Position numbers and translations under genes: made by a program
Shown here: piece after piece, positions 20,945 to 31,113 of the stretch
Position numbering within the stretch: position 1 is the stretch's first letter
Layout of the letters: each line of letters opens with the position of its first letter
The notes under the pieces: model-generated
What the model was told of the DNA's origin: nothing
Seen by the model: the letters and a program-made list of their open reading frames with translations, nothing else
The model's database searches: none
NCBI GenBank assembly: GCA_049724395.1
Contig: JAUGWO010000057.1
Span: 95,616-159,615 of the forward strand
Direction: 5' to 3'
DNA length: 64,000 nucleotides
DNA from: Spongospora subterranea f. sp. subterranea
Taxonomy: Eukaryota > Endomyxa: Phytomyxea > Phytomyxea > Plasmodiophorida

Positions 20945-21790
20945 TCGGGGATATATCTCTTCTAAAACCCTATCGAACATGAACATTGTGGTTCATTCTC
21001 AATCTATTTGTATAGCAGTTTTACCTGGTCTACTCATTTTCAACACTATCCTGCCGGGGCATCTTGAAATTCGATATCGGGTCTGGTTCGGGTTAATTGG
21101 CCACAGCAGAGCAAGTGCTCTCTGTGATGTCTGACCAAAACCGGAGCGACTCAATCAAGTTAACAGGAATGATAGTCTTTTCCAGGGTGAAATCTCATTC
21201 TTGATCTCTTGGTGAACCCGCGATCTGCTGTTTTTGCACAAAACTGCAAATCCCACGGCGAATTTGCGAGATCCGTCCTTGAGTTCGACCGTGAAAACAA
21301 CAAGCCGATCAGTTCCTGCTGTGTTGATGATTCATATGACGGTGGTCAGCTCCATCAATTCGGACGCTATTAATGGACCAAAATGCTTCCGGTGATGGGG
21401 ATTTTCGATTACATTAAATTGGGTACGTCGAGGGCGGCACGATCGACGCCATGTCTACGATGTTTGTAGATGCATGATCAGCTGCAGCGAGTTACAAGAT
21501 GAGACAAGAACGCTGCTGCAACAACGCACATAACATCATTCTCCACCAATCCCTCATATGTGGTGCACGACGACACAGAAAGACATGTCCCGGTCGCTTT
21601 CAGCTCGGGAGCAATTCGGCGGGTTTCAGAGGAAAACAAGTCGTCAATGACGTCAGCTCTTGCTTTCAACTGAACAAACGGGTAAGACACCAAAAGGACG
21701 ACGAGACGCAACATTGTCGACAGGCCGATTTAGCGCCACTCTTCACAACTTCATCATTTAGGGTAATGAAGACGAATTTGTATAAGTCAT
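20945..21790. repeat. Duplicated downstream module, copy B
   Basis: Divergent counterpart of 17410-18340 (see shared anchors such as ggtctactcattttc, atgtctgaccaaa and agccgatcagttcctgctgtg). It keeps the intact small secreted-protein ORF on its minus strand. Confidence 0.7.
21478..21714 (-). CDS. Small secreted protein, unrecognised
   Basis: ATG 21714 opens 78 residues beginning with a classic signal peptide (MLRLVVLLVSYPFVQLKA), followed by RADVIDDLFSSETRR and a Cys-containing tail (CLSVSSCTTYEG). No domain was recognised. Similarity to copy A continues past the stop, so further exons are possible. It sits between two GST-associated modules; a decayed paralogue lies at 17.9-18.3 kb. Likely secreted or vacuolar. 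Confidence 0.45.
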   Translation of the reverse strand: MLRLVVLLVSYPFVQLKARADVIDDLFSSETRRIAPELKATGTCLSVSSCTTYEGLVENDVMCVVAAAFLSHLVTRCS

Positions 21791-22205
21791 TTTAATACGA
21801 CGGCATCGGGTTCAAATGGCATTGTTAAATCACTACCAGGTATCGCTCATTTTGCACTTAGAAAAAATGAAATCTACACGTAAATTGTAACTCCTCAATT
21901 GAAACCGTCACGACTTTGTTCAGCAGTACATCGTCGATGCGATCTTAGCCCACGTTGAAAACGTACATATATGGGTGTATCAACCGTCTAGTAATATCAT
22001 ATCATCGGGAAGAACTCTGCTGGCCTGACAATTAATGTACTCATTGGGCTTCCTATCTGTGCGGTTTTGTCACGATAGAACAGTTTCCCACGGGAAAAGA
22101 GCTTGCCTCAAACACATTGGCGTAAGGAGTCTGACTTTGATCACAACATCATTTTAATCCAACTAAAACTGAGATAAATCCGTATCTGATACTACTGTAT
22201 TTGAG
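21791..22205. other. No gene recognised; flank of the LINE
   Basis: AT-rich non-coding sequence between the GST-associated module and the LINE remnant. No terminal repeat was seen. Confidence 0.35.
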
Positions 22206-23660
22206 GTGAATTACAGAAACACTAATTCTAAACCACATTTACAGGAGAATGGTATTTCACATGGATCCAGTATAAGTGTGTTGCTGTGGATAATCTACAT
22301 ATATGACGCCCCTATAGAGGATAATAACAGTAATGTGTATGTGGATGACACAATACAAAGGGCTAATGAAGACACAATACAGGAAGTACTTACAAAACTG
22401 AGAAGTGATAGCACCAAATTACAGCAATGCTATAAAGACAACTGGATCAAAATCCTATGGCTTTAAGCAAATATCTTATTCAATGAGTACTCACCTGATG
22501 ACAAAGTGTCTATTAATGGACAAACTATTCAAACAACAGAAACAGTGCAATACTTAGGAGCAACACTCAACTCCAACAAGGAAAATAACCACTCATCCTT
22601 CACTATACGACTGACAGAAGTGGCCAAAGCTATCAGAAAAAACTGTAAACTGGTCATGAGAAATAAGAAAATACCGGATACCATACAGAATGAGGATTTA
22701 TAGAAGCGAAACTGAACTATTACCTACCCTGGTTGGCAGGTGAAATCAACAAGAACATGAAAAGGACATTAGAACCCATTGAGGCAGCATATAAGGCCTA
22801 CATGAGAACATATGCAGGCTGTTTCAAATCAACACCAATTCCCATATCATGCAATCTCAGCTCAGAAAAAGAGTACACCAGAAGAGTATGGGGCAATCAA
22901 GAAACACAAAAACGGCAAACTTTTACCAAACGACCCAAACATCGAGATATGGACAGGTGGCAGTTTTAAACGTGACCGGTGGATGTGCTGCAGCACTTTT
23001 GCTTAGAAACCGAAGTAAAAGAGTCGGAACCAAAGTCCAATTAGGATCGAAAGTGACATTCTCGTACTAATGTGAGATTGCCGCCGTGAACGCGGGACTG
23101 GATATCGCGACAATCAGGGCACAAATATACTCCTTATGACCGATTCCCTGTCATGGATAAGCCAGCTTAAATCACTACCGACAAAGCCAAGAGGAGTTAA
23201 CGCCATCTTTGCTGAATGTGCTAGAAAACTGGCAGAGGTGACCAACGAGAACCAAGAGGATATTCACTTTATTCCTAGCCATGTACCAGACATGGATAAG
23301 ACAGAAAATGCAGATCACTCGATCCAATCGCAAAAACAATCAACATTGGACGGAGCGAAGAGATCGACGAAATCGCTAAACACAGAATAGAGACAGGAGA
23401 TGAAATAGAACATGATCAGCTCTATCATCGTTAATCGAGACCAATTTATTGAACGAAGGATAAAAGCAAGTGGATTCGTTGGTTGGTTATTTGGATAGAT
23501 CACCGTACATGAAGCGACAAATCAACACCAATGAGATAGACAGATGGCCTCAGCCGGTGTTCAATCAAGCACGGACAGGACACTCATGTGCACGACAACA
23601 TCTGAAAAACCTGAGAATGGATTTGAAACTTTGTAGCCGAAGGAAAAATCACTAGGCACA
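22206..23660 (+). mobile_element. LINE (non-LTR retrotransposon) remnant with RT and RNase H
   Basis: Pieces in order: an RT core with ENGISHGSSISVLLWIIYI and the catalytic pair in VYVDDT (22250-22350), thumb motif TVQYLGATLNSNKENNHSS (22535-22600), LEPIEAAYKAYMRTYAG (22770-22820), an RNase H domain (EIWTGGSF about 22950, LMTDSLSWISQL about 23135, IPSHVPDMDKTENAD about 23270) and the LINE-typical ARTGHSCAR (23565). YVDD replaces the commoner YADD, and WTGGS stands where WTDGS is expected, losing an acidic residue. Several stops and frame changes break it, and the 5' half (ORF1, endonuclease) is absent, so it is 5'-truncated and dead. Codon use is strikingly AT-rich compared with neighbouring genes. 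RNase H placement suits the I/Jockey/R1-like groups. Confidence 0.8.
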
Positions 23661-24391
23661 TTTTTGGGTTTTCTGACTGCTATGGGCCGACATTTCTCAA
23701 GTTTGTCATTTGTGTGCGTTTTATGCCCGTATGTTTGTTGCTGGCCGGCATGTGGCAGGTGTGCGTCCAACGGTCGAACGGTTGGTAAACCTAGTCAATC
23801 TCGGTAAACCGTCGGCGCTGCGACCCATTCACCAATATTTTTATGGCCTTGGTCCAGGCGAGTGTTCCCGTGTTCAGGTCAGGGGATTAAATCGTCGAAC
23901 CTTAACCCAGTCTCTGGACCGGGCCATCCCAGACTCGCACTCCCTGTGTTATCACAGTTCTCACGACGCCAATGGCAAATCTGGGATGACCTGGTCTAGC
24001 GATTCGGCCACAATGTTCGAAGATGGCGCAACATCACGATCTTGAAGGCGGTGTTGGAGGCTATGTCGTGTGCTTGATACAATCGGGCGTTATTGTAAGT
24101 CGTCAAGATCAAAACAAGTGTGTTGGAGTGAGTTGTATTGGTTGACTGTACTACAGACAGACCCTACCATTTAAGTGTCCTGGTGTAATATACGGTGAGA
24201 GCATTAGAGTGTGACTGTGTGTAGTGCACCATTGGAGCGGGTCGGTGAGTGATTGCACACTGTAGAGTGCCATATGATTGTGTCGCCAAATCGCCAACCG
24301 ACTCCAGTGTGATCAGGTACCGCACTTGGGCAAAAACACCTTGCAATCGCTGTCGCGGTATTTTGTTTTTTCTTGGAGTTGACGATAGACA
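23661..24391. other. Region upstream of GST copy 4, no gene recognised
   Basis: A 111-codon plus-strand frame (23710-24045) with no domain lies here; its composition is not convincing. The remaining ~350 bp are the likely promoter region of GST copy 4. No TATA element could be assigned with confidence. Confidence 0.3.
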
Positions 24392-25075
24392 ATGGCGTCA
24401 TGTTCGCCCGATATCAAACTCACATACTTCGACATGACCGGCATTGCTGAGACCATCCGCCTCGCTTTCTACATCGCCGATGTCTCATTCGTTGACGAGC
24501 GGATCGCTTTTGCCGATTGGCCCAAGCTGAAACCGTCCACTCCGTTCGGCGGTTTGCCAATAATGGTGATGGACGGAAAGACGTATGCCCAATCGCGACC
24601 CCTTTTACGATATGCTGGAAAACGAACAGGAATTCATCCCGATGACCCTCTTGCGGCTCTCGAGATCGAGATGATCGTCGACGGGTTGTATGATATATTC
24701 GTGGCGATGGGCACGGTTCGTCAAGACAAGGACCCGCAAAGCAAAGTACAACGGCAAATGGAGTTCAAGGAGAAAATCTTTCCGCACATGATGTCGTCCA
24801 TTGACGATCTTGTCGGCAAGACAAATCCTAACTACTGTATCGGCGAATCGCTCACCATTGCCGATCTGATGCTCTACAATGTGCTGGATTTTTTTCAAAA
24901 AGGTTTTGTTTCTACATTGGATTTTCACAACACATTCACCGAGTTTGTTCCTATTGCAGGGGTGGTTGATTTCATGCCCAAAGATTGCACCAAGCCGTAC
25001 GCGAATTCATCCAAAATTCATGACCATGTTGTGAAACATGGTAAAGTTGCCCAATGGCGTCAGAAGCATTCTTAG
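24392..25075 (+). CDS. Glutathione S-transferase, sigma-like (GST copy 4, divergent)
   Basis: ATG 24392. The N-domain has KLTYFDMTGIAETIRLAFYI (catalytic Tyr), FGGLPIMVMDGK (cis-Pro) and AQSRPLLRYAGK; the C-domain has MIVDGLYDI, MMSSIDDL and GESLTIADL. It is open from start to stop at 25075, but 24902-24960 (gttttgtttc to tattgcag) occupies exactly the position of the intron found in the other three copies. Splicing would remove about 57-60 nt in frame and join FFQKG to VVDFMPKDCT, matching the other copies. The most divergent member of the cluster. Confidence 0.9.
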   Translation: MASCSPDIKLTYFDMTGIAETIRLAFYIADVSFVDERIAFADWPKLKPSTPFGGLPIMVMDGKTYAQSRPLLRYAGKRTGIHPDDPLAALEIEMIVDGLYDIFVAMGTVRQDKDPQSKVQRQMEFKEKIFPHMMSSIDDLVGKTNPNYCIGESLTIADLMLYNVLDFFQKGFVSTLDFHNTFTEFVPIAGVVDFMPKDCTKPYANSSKIHDHVVKHGKVAQWRQKHS

Positions 25076-25809
25076 ACAAGCAGCCGTTGTACAATGCTCC
25101 CTTATGTACGAAATTTCAAAATTTTGTTCTTGATTACGTAAACTCGCTAGATACGGCTGGCAGATTGATTTCCTTCTAAATTTCTACAGTCAGTATTCCA
25201 CATTTTAGCGACCGCTTGGATCTTTGGTTCATTGACTTCTTCAATCACGCAATGATCAAGCGTTGCCCGCAAATCGCCATTTTAGCGAAACCTTGTGAAT
25301 CGCTTCCACCACGACCCTCTGAAGGCACCTCAGATCAGCGCCTGTTCCCTTGTTGTTTAACGGTTTTGAAAGCGTACTTGAAACACCTTTGACGTGCCAA
25401 AACAGCAATGTTTATGTCCGCATTGAGCCATTCTCTCTTTACATAAAGCGCTTACACATCACCCATCAAATGGTGTTTTTTTGTGTTCCCGCAATGAACT
25501 CACAAATTTCGTGCAGGGGTGTGGACAACACATCTTGATCTTGGAAGCCAATTCGCCGACTACTACACTACAGGAAAGATATTGACGCGTTGTTGCACTG
25601 ATATAGATGTAGCGACATCGCACTCGCATGGTGCCCTCAGCCGGACCAGAACCCTTACTCTCGCAGTGCGCTGGTACCAACGCCACCACGCCATGCATCA
25701 ATGGTAGCGCCATGTGGCTGGTTATACCAGCCATCGGCGAATTGTCTTTCAGGATCAAGATGTGTAAGCTCATCCCACTAACGCCTGGTCTGTAAATATA
25801 CTATCCAAT
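25076..25809. other. Intergenic, no gene recognised
   Basis: Downstream of GST copy 4. Short frames on both strands only, none protein-like by motif. Nothing further seen. Confidence 0.35.
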
Positions 25810-26660
25810 ACTAGCCCTTCAAAACTTTCGAGGATTCGTTTTTCGATTTCCAGTTCTGGGCGACTTTTGTTCTAAGTCTGACGGATCCAGGTTCTGTCGA
25901 TACAAGAGATCAGCAGAGGCCCTAAACGGTTGTGAAGATCGAATATCGTTGAGCAATCTGCGGTTTGCTTCCGACAGATCAGGCCAAGAGTCGCCAGAAC
26001 TTGAAATTGAAAGAATGGATAGAGCATCCGACCTGGCACGAAGCCACTGTCGAATGGTGCAACAACGCGTTCGTTTAAACCTTTCCAATCTGGTTCTTCA
26101 TGTCCAGAGTATAACGCAAATGCTTGGAATCATGTATAGCGAGCCCCAGCGGTTGCCGAAATCCGCACAAACATTATCTTCAACAAAAATGTGTTCAACG
26201 CGATAGTTATGATAATTGATCTGCAGTTTGGATGGCTCGGGACGGTCACCACTAATGCGACTTGTGGAATTGCAATTAAAAAAATCAAACAGCATATCCT
26301 TCAGACAATGGGATCGTTCAATATGATGAAATGAATTTGTTTGCAAATAATTTGACTAGTGGACTTGACTCTTTTTGAACTGATCAGATATGAACAAAGA
26401 ATTGGTCTATGATGCTGACAAGGTTTCGTGATGTCATCAGACGCGATCTTGGTGAGGGTGTTCTGGACAGCAGAGAACAGAGGGGCAGAGGCAACAACTG
26501 TGAATAGCGATTGAACAGGATCGAAACGGGATCGGTTGATGGGTAGTCTAACTGTATGGATATGGATTATAAAAGTGATTGTGAAGATTTGCGCCAAGAA
26601 GACGAATTCCGTATTGTGGACGATCCGTCTGTGAATCTGAGCTGAAAATGCCAATGACTT
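25810..26660 (-). mobile_element. Ty3/Gypsy fossil, partial pol
   Basis: Minus-strand remnants resembling the end of RNase H and the linker toward integrase of a Ty3/Gypsy element: VEHIFVEDNVCADFGNRWGS is close to the equivalent stretch in the copy at 56.1 kb. No LTRs were recognised at its ends. It is fragmentary and carries many breaks, so it is probably old. Confidence 0.5.
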
Positions 26661-27379
26661 TGAGGGAATTCATCTCCAAAGAGGGAGTAAATCACATGAT
26701 CAGCAGTCGGGCAAGGTTTCTCCTGATTTTGAACTGACACGACGGTACGAATAAAACACATTCAAAATCAAAAGGGATGTCATAGTAAAATATGCGAAAA
26801 TACGTCGAAAAAGCAGCACTATCATCAGGTCTTTCTGTTCACGATGCTCGGAATGGGCTCGCATTGCCTTCAAATACTTGCACATCCAGCGATCATTGAC
26901 AGCCCGGGACAAGAATCAGACTTGTACAAGAACTCAATGTGATAAGCTCAGGGCAACAAACTACTGTGATAACAAACCTGTTTCTTTGGTGTATGATTTT
27001 GGCGTCACCGGACAAACTTTCTGTTCCCTTCACCGTTTAAGTTTGACAAAGTTGTTAATATTCCACATTGTCCTTGACAGTGACCCGAGCGTGTCAATCA
27101 ATTAAAGGGATTGCGGCGAATCCACGTGATTGCGTCATGAAAACACGTCACGTATCAAAATCACCATATCAACGTAACTCGTAGTTTCCCTGGCCTCCTT
27201 GCGAGACGACCGCTGGCCCCATCGGAAATCCCGCTGTTCGTTTGAGAACAATTAGTTACTGGTGTGAGGTCTGTGTGAACCCGAATAATTATATCCGAAT
27301 GGGCTTAGAAAACAAAATGTCCCAAAATTGATTGCTTATTCAGATACGAGGTTAATTTTAATCAAAACCGGAGTTGGTC
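26661..27379. other. Intergenic, no gene recognised
   Basis: AT-rich stretch between the Gypsy fossil and the next gene. No domain-bearing frame, RNA gene or repeat was recognised. Confidence 0.35.
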
Positions 27380-27762
27380 TCAATATGATTCTTGGCCGGC
27401 CAAAAACTCCACGGCGGGAGTAATGCGCTCGGATCGATCTCTGGCGATCGCGTTGATTGTCTCTACTGCGGCGAATGGTCCAGCTGGATCGGTGCCGGAA
27501 GATGGGTCTTCTGTCGTCAAAAGCGGGTGAGACATGGCGCCAGGGCGCCTTCCAAGTACCTGATGGCCATCCAGCAGCTCAAGCCTCGTCGATCCCCGCC
27601 CTGAAGCAGATGTCTTTGCCGTCCAGGAAGCGACGCTTGGCCGGTCTGCAATGGGGTCCTCTAAAGAATCGCTACATTCTGTTCGGTTATGGGCGGGCTC
27701 ATATCGAGGCGAATCCTCCTCCGCCGCCGCCGCCGCCACCGCCGACCCTGAAACAGGCGGCG
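27380..27762 (-). CDS. Terminal exon of an unrecognised gene with Ala tract
   Basis: On the minus strand an acceptor (ctgtttcag) near 27762 opens an exon that starts with an Ala run (encoded by a GCN trinucleotide tract, 27719-27746) then EEDSPRYEPAHNRTE, DPIADRPSVASWTAK, LLTTEDPSSGTDPAGPF and the C-terminal AVETINAIARDRSERITPAV, ending at TAA/TAG near 27380. No ATG opens this frame, so upstream exons must exist; none was identified. No domain was recognised. The plus strand is also open here (a poly-Pro frame), but the minus reading has better composition and a plausible splice acceptor. Confidence 0.35.
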
Positions 27763-27879
27763 GCTAGGGCGCCGCCCGGCCAATTTCTCTCGTGCTTGTG
27801 CAACGGCAAGAGAGCCGATTGCCGCATTCGCATCTGTAACAATGACCTGTCAGTTACGTTACGCGCACCGGCACATTAC

Positions 27880-27917
27880 ACGGCCGGTAACATTACGAGC
27901 GTGACGTTACCGGCCGT
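27880..27917. promoter_or_regulatory. Perfect 12-bp inverted repeat in divergent intergenic region
   Basis: acggccggtaac and its exact reverse complement gttaccggccgt flank a 14-bp spacer. It lies between a minus-strand gene and the plus-strand C48 protease gene, a plausible place for a shared regulatory site. It could equally be a hairpin remnant of a small transposon. Confidence 0.5.
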
Positions 27918-28161
27918 CATTTTTCGTTAATTGTTCGTCGAATTTCCCGAATTTTTATTGTGATTAATTGATGAATTCTGGAACCCGGTTTATTTCAGAT
28001 CATCAATATTCAATGCTCGTCTGGCCGATGATCGTACATCAACGTGATTTCGTCATTTGTGATGCTTGACCTGAGTTATAGCCCATTTTTTTTTGAATTC
28101 ATCGTGTCTTTAGAGTGCTTACTGTTTTATCTGATTATTCTTCGTTTGTAGGACGTGTGGT

Positions 28162-28932
28162 ATGATTCGAAAGTGTATGGCGCCTGGTCAATGGCTCACT
28201 GACGATATAGGTAAATTAATTTTCAAATTCTGCTCTCGGAATCTGATTTGATATCACGTTGCCCACCTCGGGTCAATATCCAAGTAATCTCAGTTTATCA
28301 CTGCCATTATTGTTCCATCCTCGTGTGCATTTGTTCATCCATAACAGTCTTGTTTTGTGTCTGTTCCAAAATCGAGTCTGAACGCGGTTTTGTCTGTTAT
28401 TGCAGTGAACGCCTATTTATCGCTATTAGTCTCATCCTGTCGGCGGACGGCTGCAGTCTCGAGTTTCATGATGACGTCGCTGATCTCAAATCCCTCTTCG
28501 TCCAATGTCCGGCGTTTTCGTTGGACGAAATCGATCGACTGGCTCCAGGTGTCGCTCGCCTTCGTCCCAATCCATCTCGCCGACGCTTCGCACTGGCTCT
28601 TGGCCGTTATCAACGTCGACAATCACACGATCTCCGTTCTCGATTCCCTCCCTTCAAGGTCCACAAAAAAATATGTGTCCTGTCTGCTGAGTTATGTTCG
28701 CGGCGATTGGCGCCAACGAGAACTGCTGGATCAACGGCCATGGACGGTCGCCAAATGGCCAGCGAAAAGGATTCCCACACAGGCGAATGGCGATGACTGT
28801 GGCGTTTTCCTATGCGAATTCACCAGGCGAATTGCGCGTCACCAAGCGGTTGAGTTGATTGACCCAAAGCGAATGAGCGACGTTCGTCGCAGAATTCAAA
28901 GGGAGCTTTTAACTGCCACTGTTGTAATATAG
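28162..28932 (+). CDS. C48 (Ulp1/SENP-like) cysteine protease, compact
   Basis: ULP/SENP proteases process SUMO or NEDD8 precursors and remove them from targets. Exon 1 (ATG 28162) ends APGQWLTDDI, the substrate-lining WLxD motif of the family. A 195-bp intron (28211-28405, gtaaat to ttgcag) rejoins it to VNAYLSLL. The catalytic set is complete: His in IHLADASHWLLAVIN (about 28590), Asp in SVLDSLPS (about 28650), Gln in IPTQANGDDCG and Cys in DDCGVFLCE (about 28790-28815). The stop is at 28932. At about 190 residues it is close to a bare catalytic domain, without the long N-terminal region of yeast Ulp1 or animal SENPs, although upstream exons cannot be excluded. Looks intact. Confidence 0.82.
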
Positions 28933-29329
28933 CAAGATCAATATTTATTGACAAAAATTGCGTTGGCGATTTGGGGGTTGTGATGATACTTCCAGCAATA
29001 TTTTTCTTTTCTACGACTGGGGTTTCAATAGCCAGGCACCTATCTGGAAAGTTGCAGACGTTTTCGAAATCTCAGCATGTTCCATTCCATTCTGCTTGCA
29101 AATTGCAACTAATTTTAGTATTCAGAACCGCATAAGGATGGGAATTTGATGACAAAATGGACGAATACAGTTAACCCGATTTTAATTACAGAAATTGTGT
29201 CGGGGTTGTCCTTTCGGGCATTAGGTGCTGGTGTTTCCTTTTGAGAGTCTATTCGTGTATTGCGTTGAACGGCGGAAAAAATGGTGTGATCAAGTTGTTG
29301 CAGCCACCAAGACAAAAGAGAATTTCAGA
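28933..29329. other. Intergenic, no gene recognised
   Basis: Downstream of the protease gene. AT-rich, with no convincing frame or motif. Confidence 0.35.
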
Positions 29330-30000
29330 TAGATTTATAATTCGATAGGGATCATGATCGAGAGCTGGGCATTTTGAACGAAGACAGCGTATTGATCGTG
29401 TCAGATACGGTTCAAGAATTCTACGAATTCTTCTTTCCAGGAAGTGGCCAACACCACAACTGTGCGATATCGAATGAATTTGACCACTCTGACAGCGAGC
29501 AGTGAATATAACAAGAACAAAGCAAAATGGGTTGATTCTCTCACAGCAGCTCTCGGAGAGTATTACAGTGAGTGGCGAACTGGCGATACACTGATTACGC
29601 CGATGAGGACCAGGTGCATTATTCGTTGGCTTCCGGCAAAGGGCATACGGTTCAAGCATTCGAAGGTGTACGACAAAAGATTGCATGATAAGCGTATCTT
29701 GTCCCAAAACATGTCTCCGGGTTGGTCAATGCCCACGGCGGCACATGTGGTCTCCTTGACAAATGATTTGGGCAGAGCCACGTCTTTGAGTTCGGTTGAC
29801 CAGGTCGCCGTCCGCCCTTGGCCGGTGCCAGTTAAGCGGCCATCAACTGCAGTTGTCTTCACTGTATGTACAGTATACTTATTTTGCGTTCTTAAACACG
29901 TCCATTTTGCAAATGCCGAGCTGATAACTGGGTGAGAGGTTGCGCGCTCTTTATATCCTGCCATGTTTGTAAAAAGTCCAATTTCGGTTCCCATAATTAA
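29330..30000. other. Protein-like stretches, gene model unresolved
   Basis: Both strands contain protein-like segments. Plus: DRELGILNEDSVLIVSDTVQ then EFYEFFFPGSGQHHNC (29355-29470), and ADEDQVHYSLASGKGHTVQA (29600-29660). Minus: TGQGRTATWSTELKDVALPK and AVGIDQPGDMFWDK (29830-29700). No family was recognised on either strand, and no start-to-stop model fits all pieces. At least one real or decayed gene probably lies here. Confidence 0.3.
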
Positions 30001-30229
30001 CTGATTTATTGAATGTCTAAGTTCGCAAATATAGCCGTGGTTGAGATCTACCAGATCGACGAAGGGGATACTTTGTATCTCTTGCCGAGTTTTTAAAGAT
30101 GCCAAAAGCCAATTCTAAAGAAACTTACAACTCTGTTTTGATAATCATGACCGGAGAAGTGTTTCAAAAACCTAGAGTTGAAATTTTCTCGGGTAATGCT
30201 TTGGACATTTTCCATTTTAAGACTAGGAC

Positions 30230-30448
30230 CGCTCTATATAACCCTTGCCGAGTATAAGTCGCCCTGTTGTCGTGCCTACCAACTGCTTACAGAGTCTGAC
30301 CCTGTTACAACTGCCCCATTAGATCAATAAACCATTCTGGAATCCGATTGCTGTCTCGCCGTCTTATTTGGTGATCGCCACATCACCCGTAGAGTGTTTC
30401 CGTCCGGAAGGGCACAGGGTTGGCACGTCAAGGGGCGCCCGTTACATA
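30230..30448 (+). other. LTR-like or promoter-like block (TATA, polyA signal)
   Basis: A TATA-like tatataa at about 30235 is followed 90 bp later by an aataaa (about 30325) and a GC-richer segment ending near gttaca (30448). This order is seen in R-U5 parts of LTRs, and could be a solo LTR fossil. Alternatively it is an ordinary promoter/terminator region upstream of the membrane-protein gene at 30589. No second copy was recognised. Confidence 0.25.
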
Positions 30449-30588
30449 CCCATGGTAGACGCCATGCGGACATCCATTATTCCTCGTCATGAAAAGCCGA
30501 CGCGGACTTTGGGTGAGGGTTACCCCCGACCCTAGACTACACTGGTAGCGTGGATCATTTAGTGTTCACCACTGGTGAAACAGACACG

Positions 30589-31113
30589 ATGATCAAGACA
30601 CTTGTACTGATCGCCGTTGTTGCGGCCGTGTTCGTCAACGTTGGTGAAGGCGCTCCATTACAGAGAGCGGCGACGCCCGGCAATGGCGATGTCGCTACCG
30701 AAACCCAACCTGGTGAGAGTGAACGACAAATTTCTCAATTAAAGCTGGTTCTCATACCATGAGCAGTCGCACCACCTGCCGGAATGTTGGCGTCCATCTG
30801 GGGATTTCTCGGTAAATTCAACCCGTTTCGTTATTTTGGTTGGACACATACAAAACCAGGAACCAAGTCGTCCGCGGACTCTGAGAGCAGTCAGAGCGGT
30901 GATAGCAAGTCAGAAGCCCAAGAACTAAATGAGGAGAAAGCTCCATCCGTTGATGAAAACAACAAAGATGGAATCTCTGAAAAAAAGTCGACGTTCAAAG
31001 ATAAGAAATCGACATCATTTTTAGGCGAAAACAAGATCATCATCTCCGTCCTTGCTGTTGCGGTTGGCGGAATTTTTATCAGTGTCCTAGCATATGTGAT
31101 TATGAACAAGTAA
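30589..31113 (+). CDS. Small type I membrane protein with signal peptide
   Basis: ATG 30589 begins a clear signal peptide (MIKTLVLIAVVAAVFVNVGEG, cleavage near GEG/AP). A short intron of about 50 nt (gtgagagtg to gagcag, 30711-30763) joins TQP to VAPPAGMLASIWGF. The mature part has an aromatic patch (FNPFRYFGWTH), then a Ser/Lys/Glu-rich acidic linker (SSADSESSQSGDSKSEAQE and onward) and a single C-terminal transmembrane helix (IIISVLAVAVGGIFISVLAY) ending VIMNK. About 155 residues. No known domain. The layout resembles the gene at 37594-38091 without obvious sequence identity. Likely in the secretory pathway or plasma membrane. Confidence 0.65.

Noticed and set aside
27457-27930. Plus-strand ORF with a poly-proline run
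   Set aside because: The run is the shadow of a GCN tract; the minus-strand frame has a splice acceptor and better composition.
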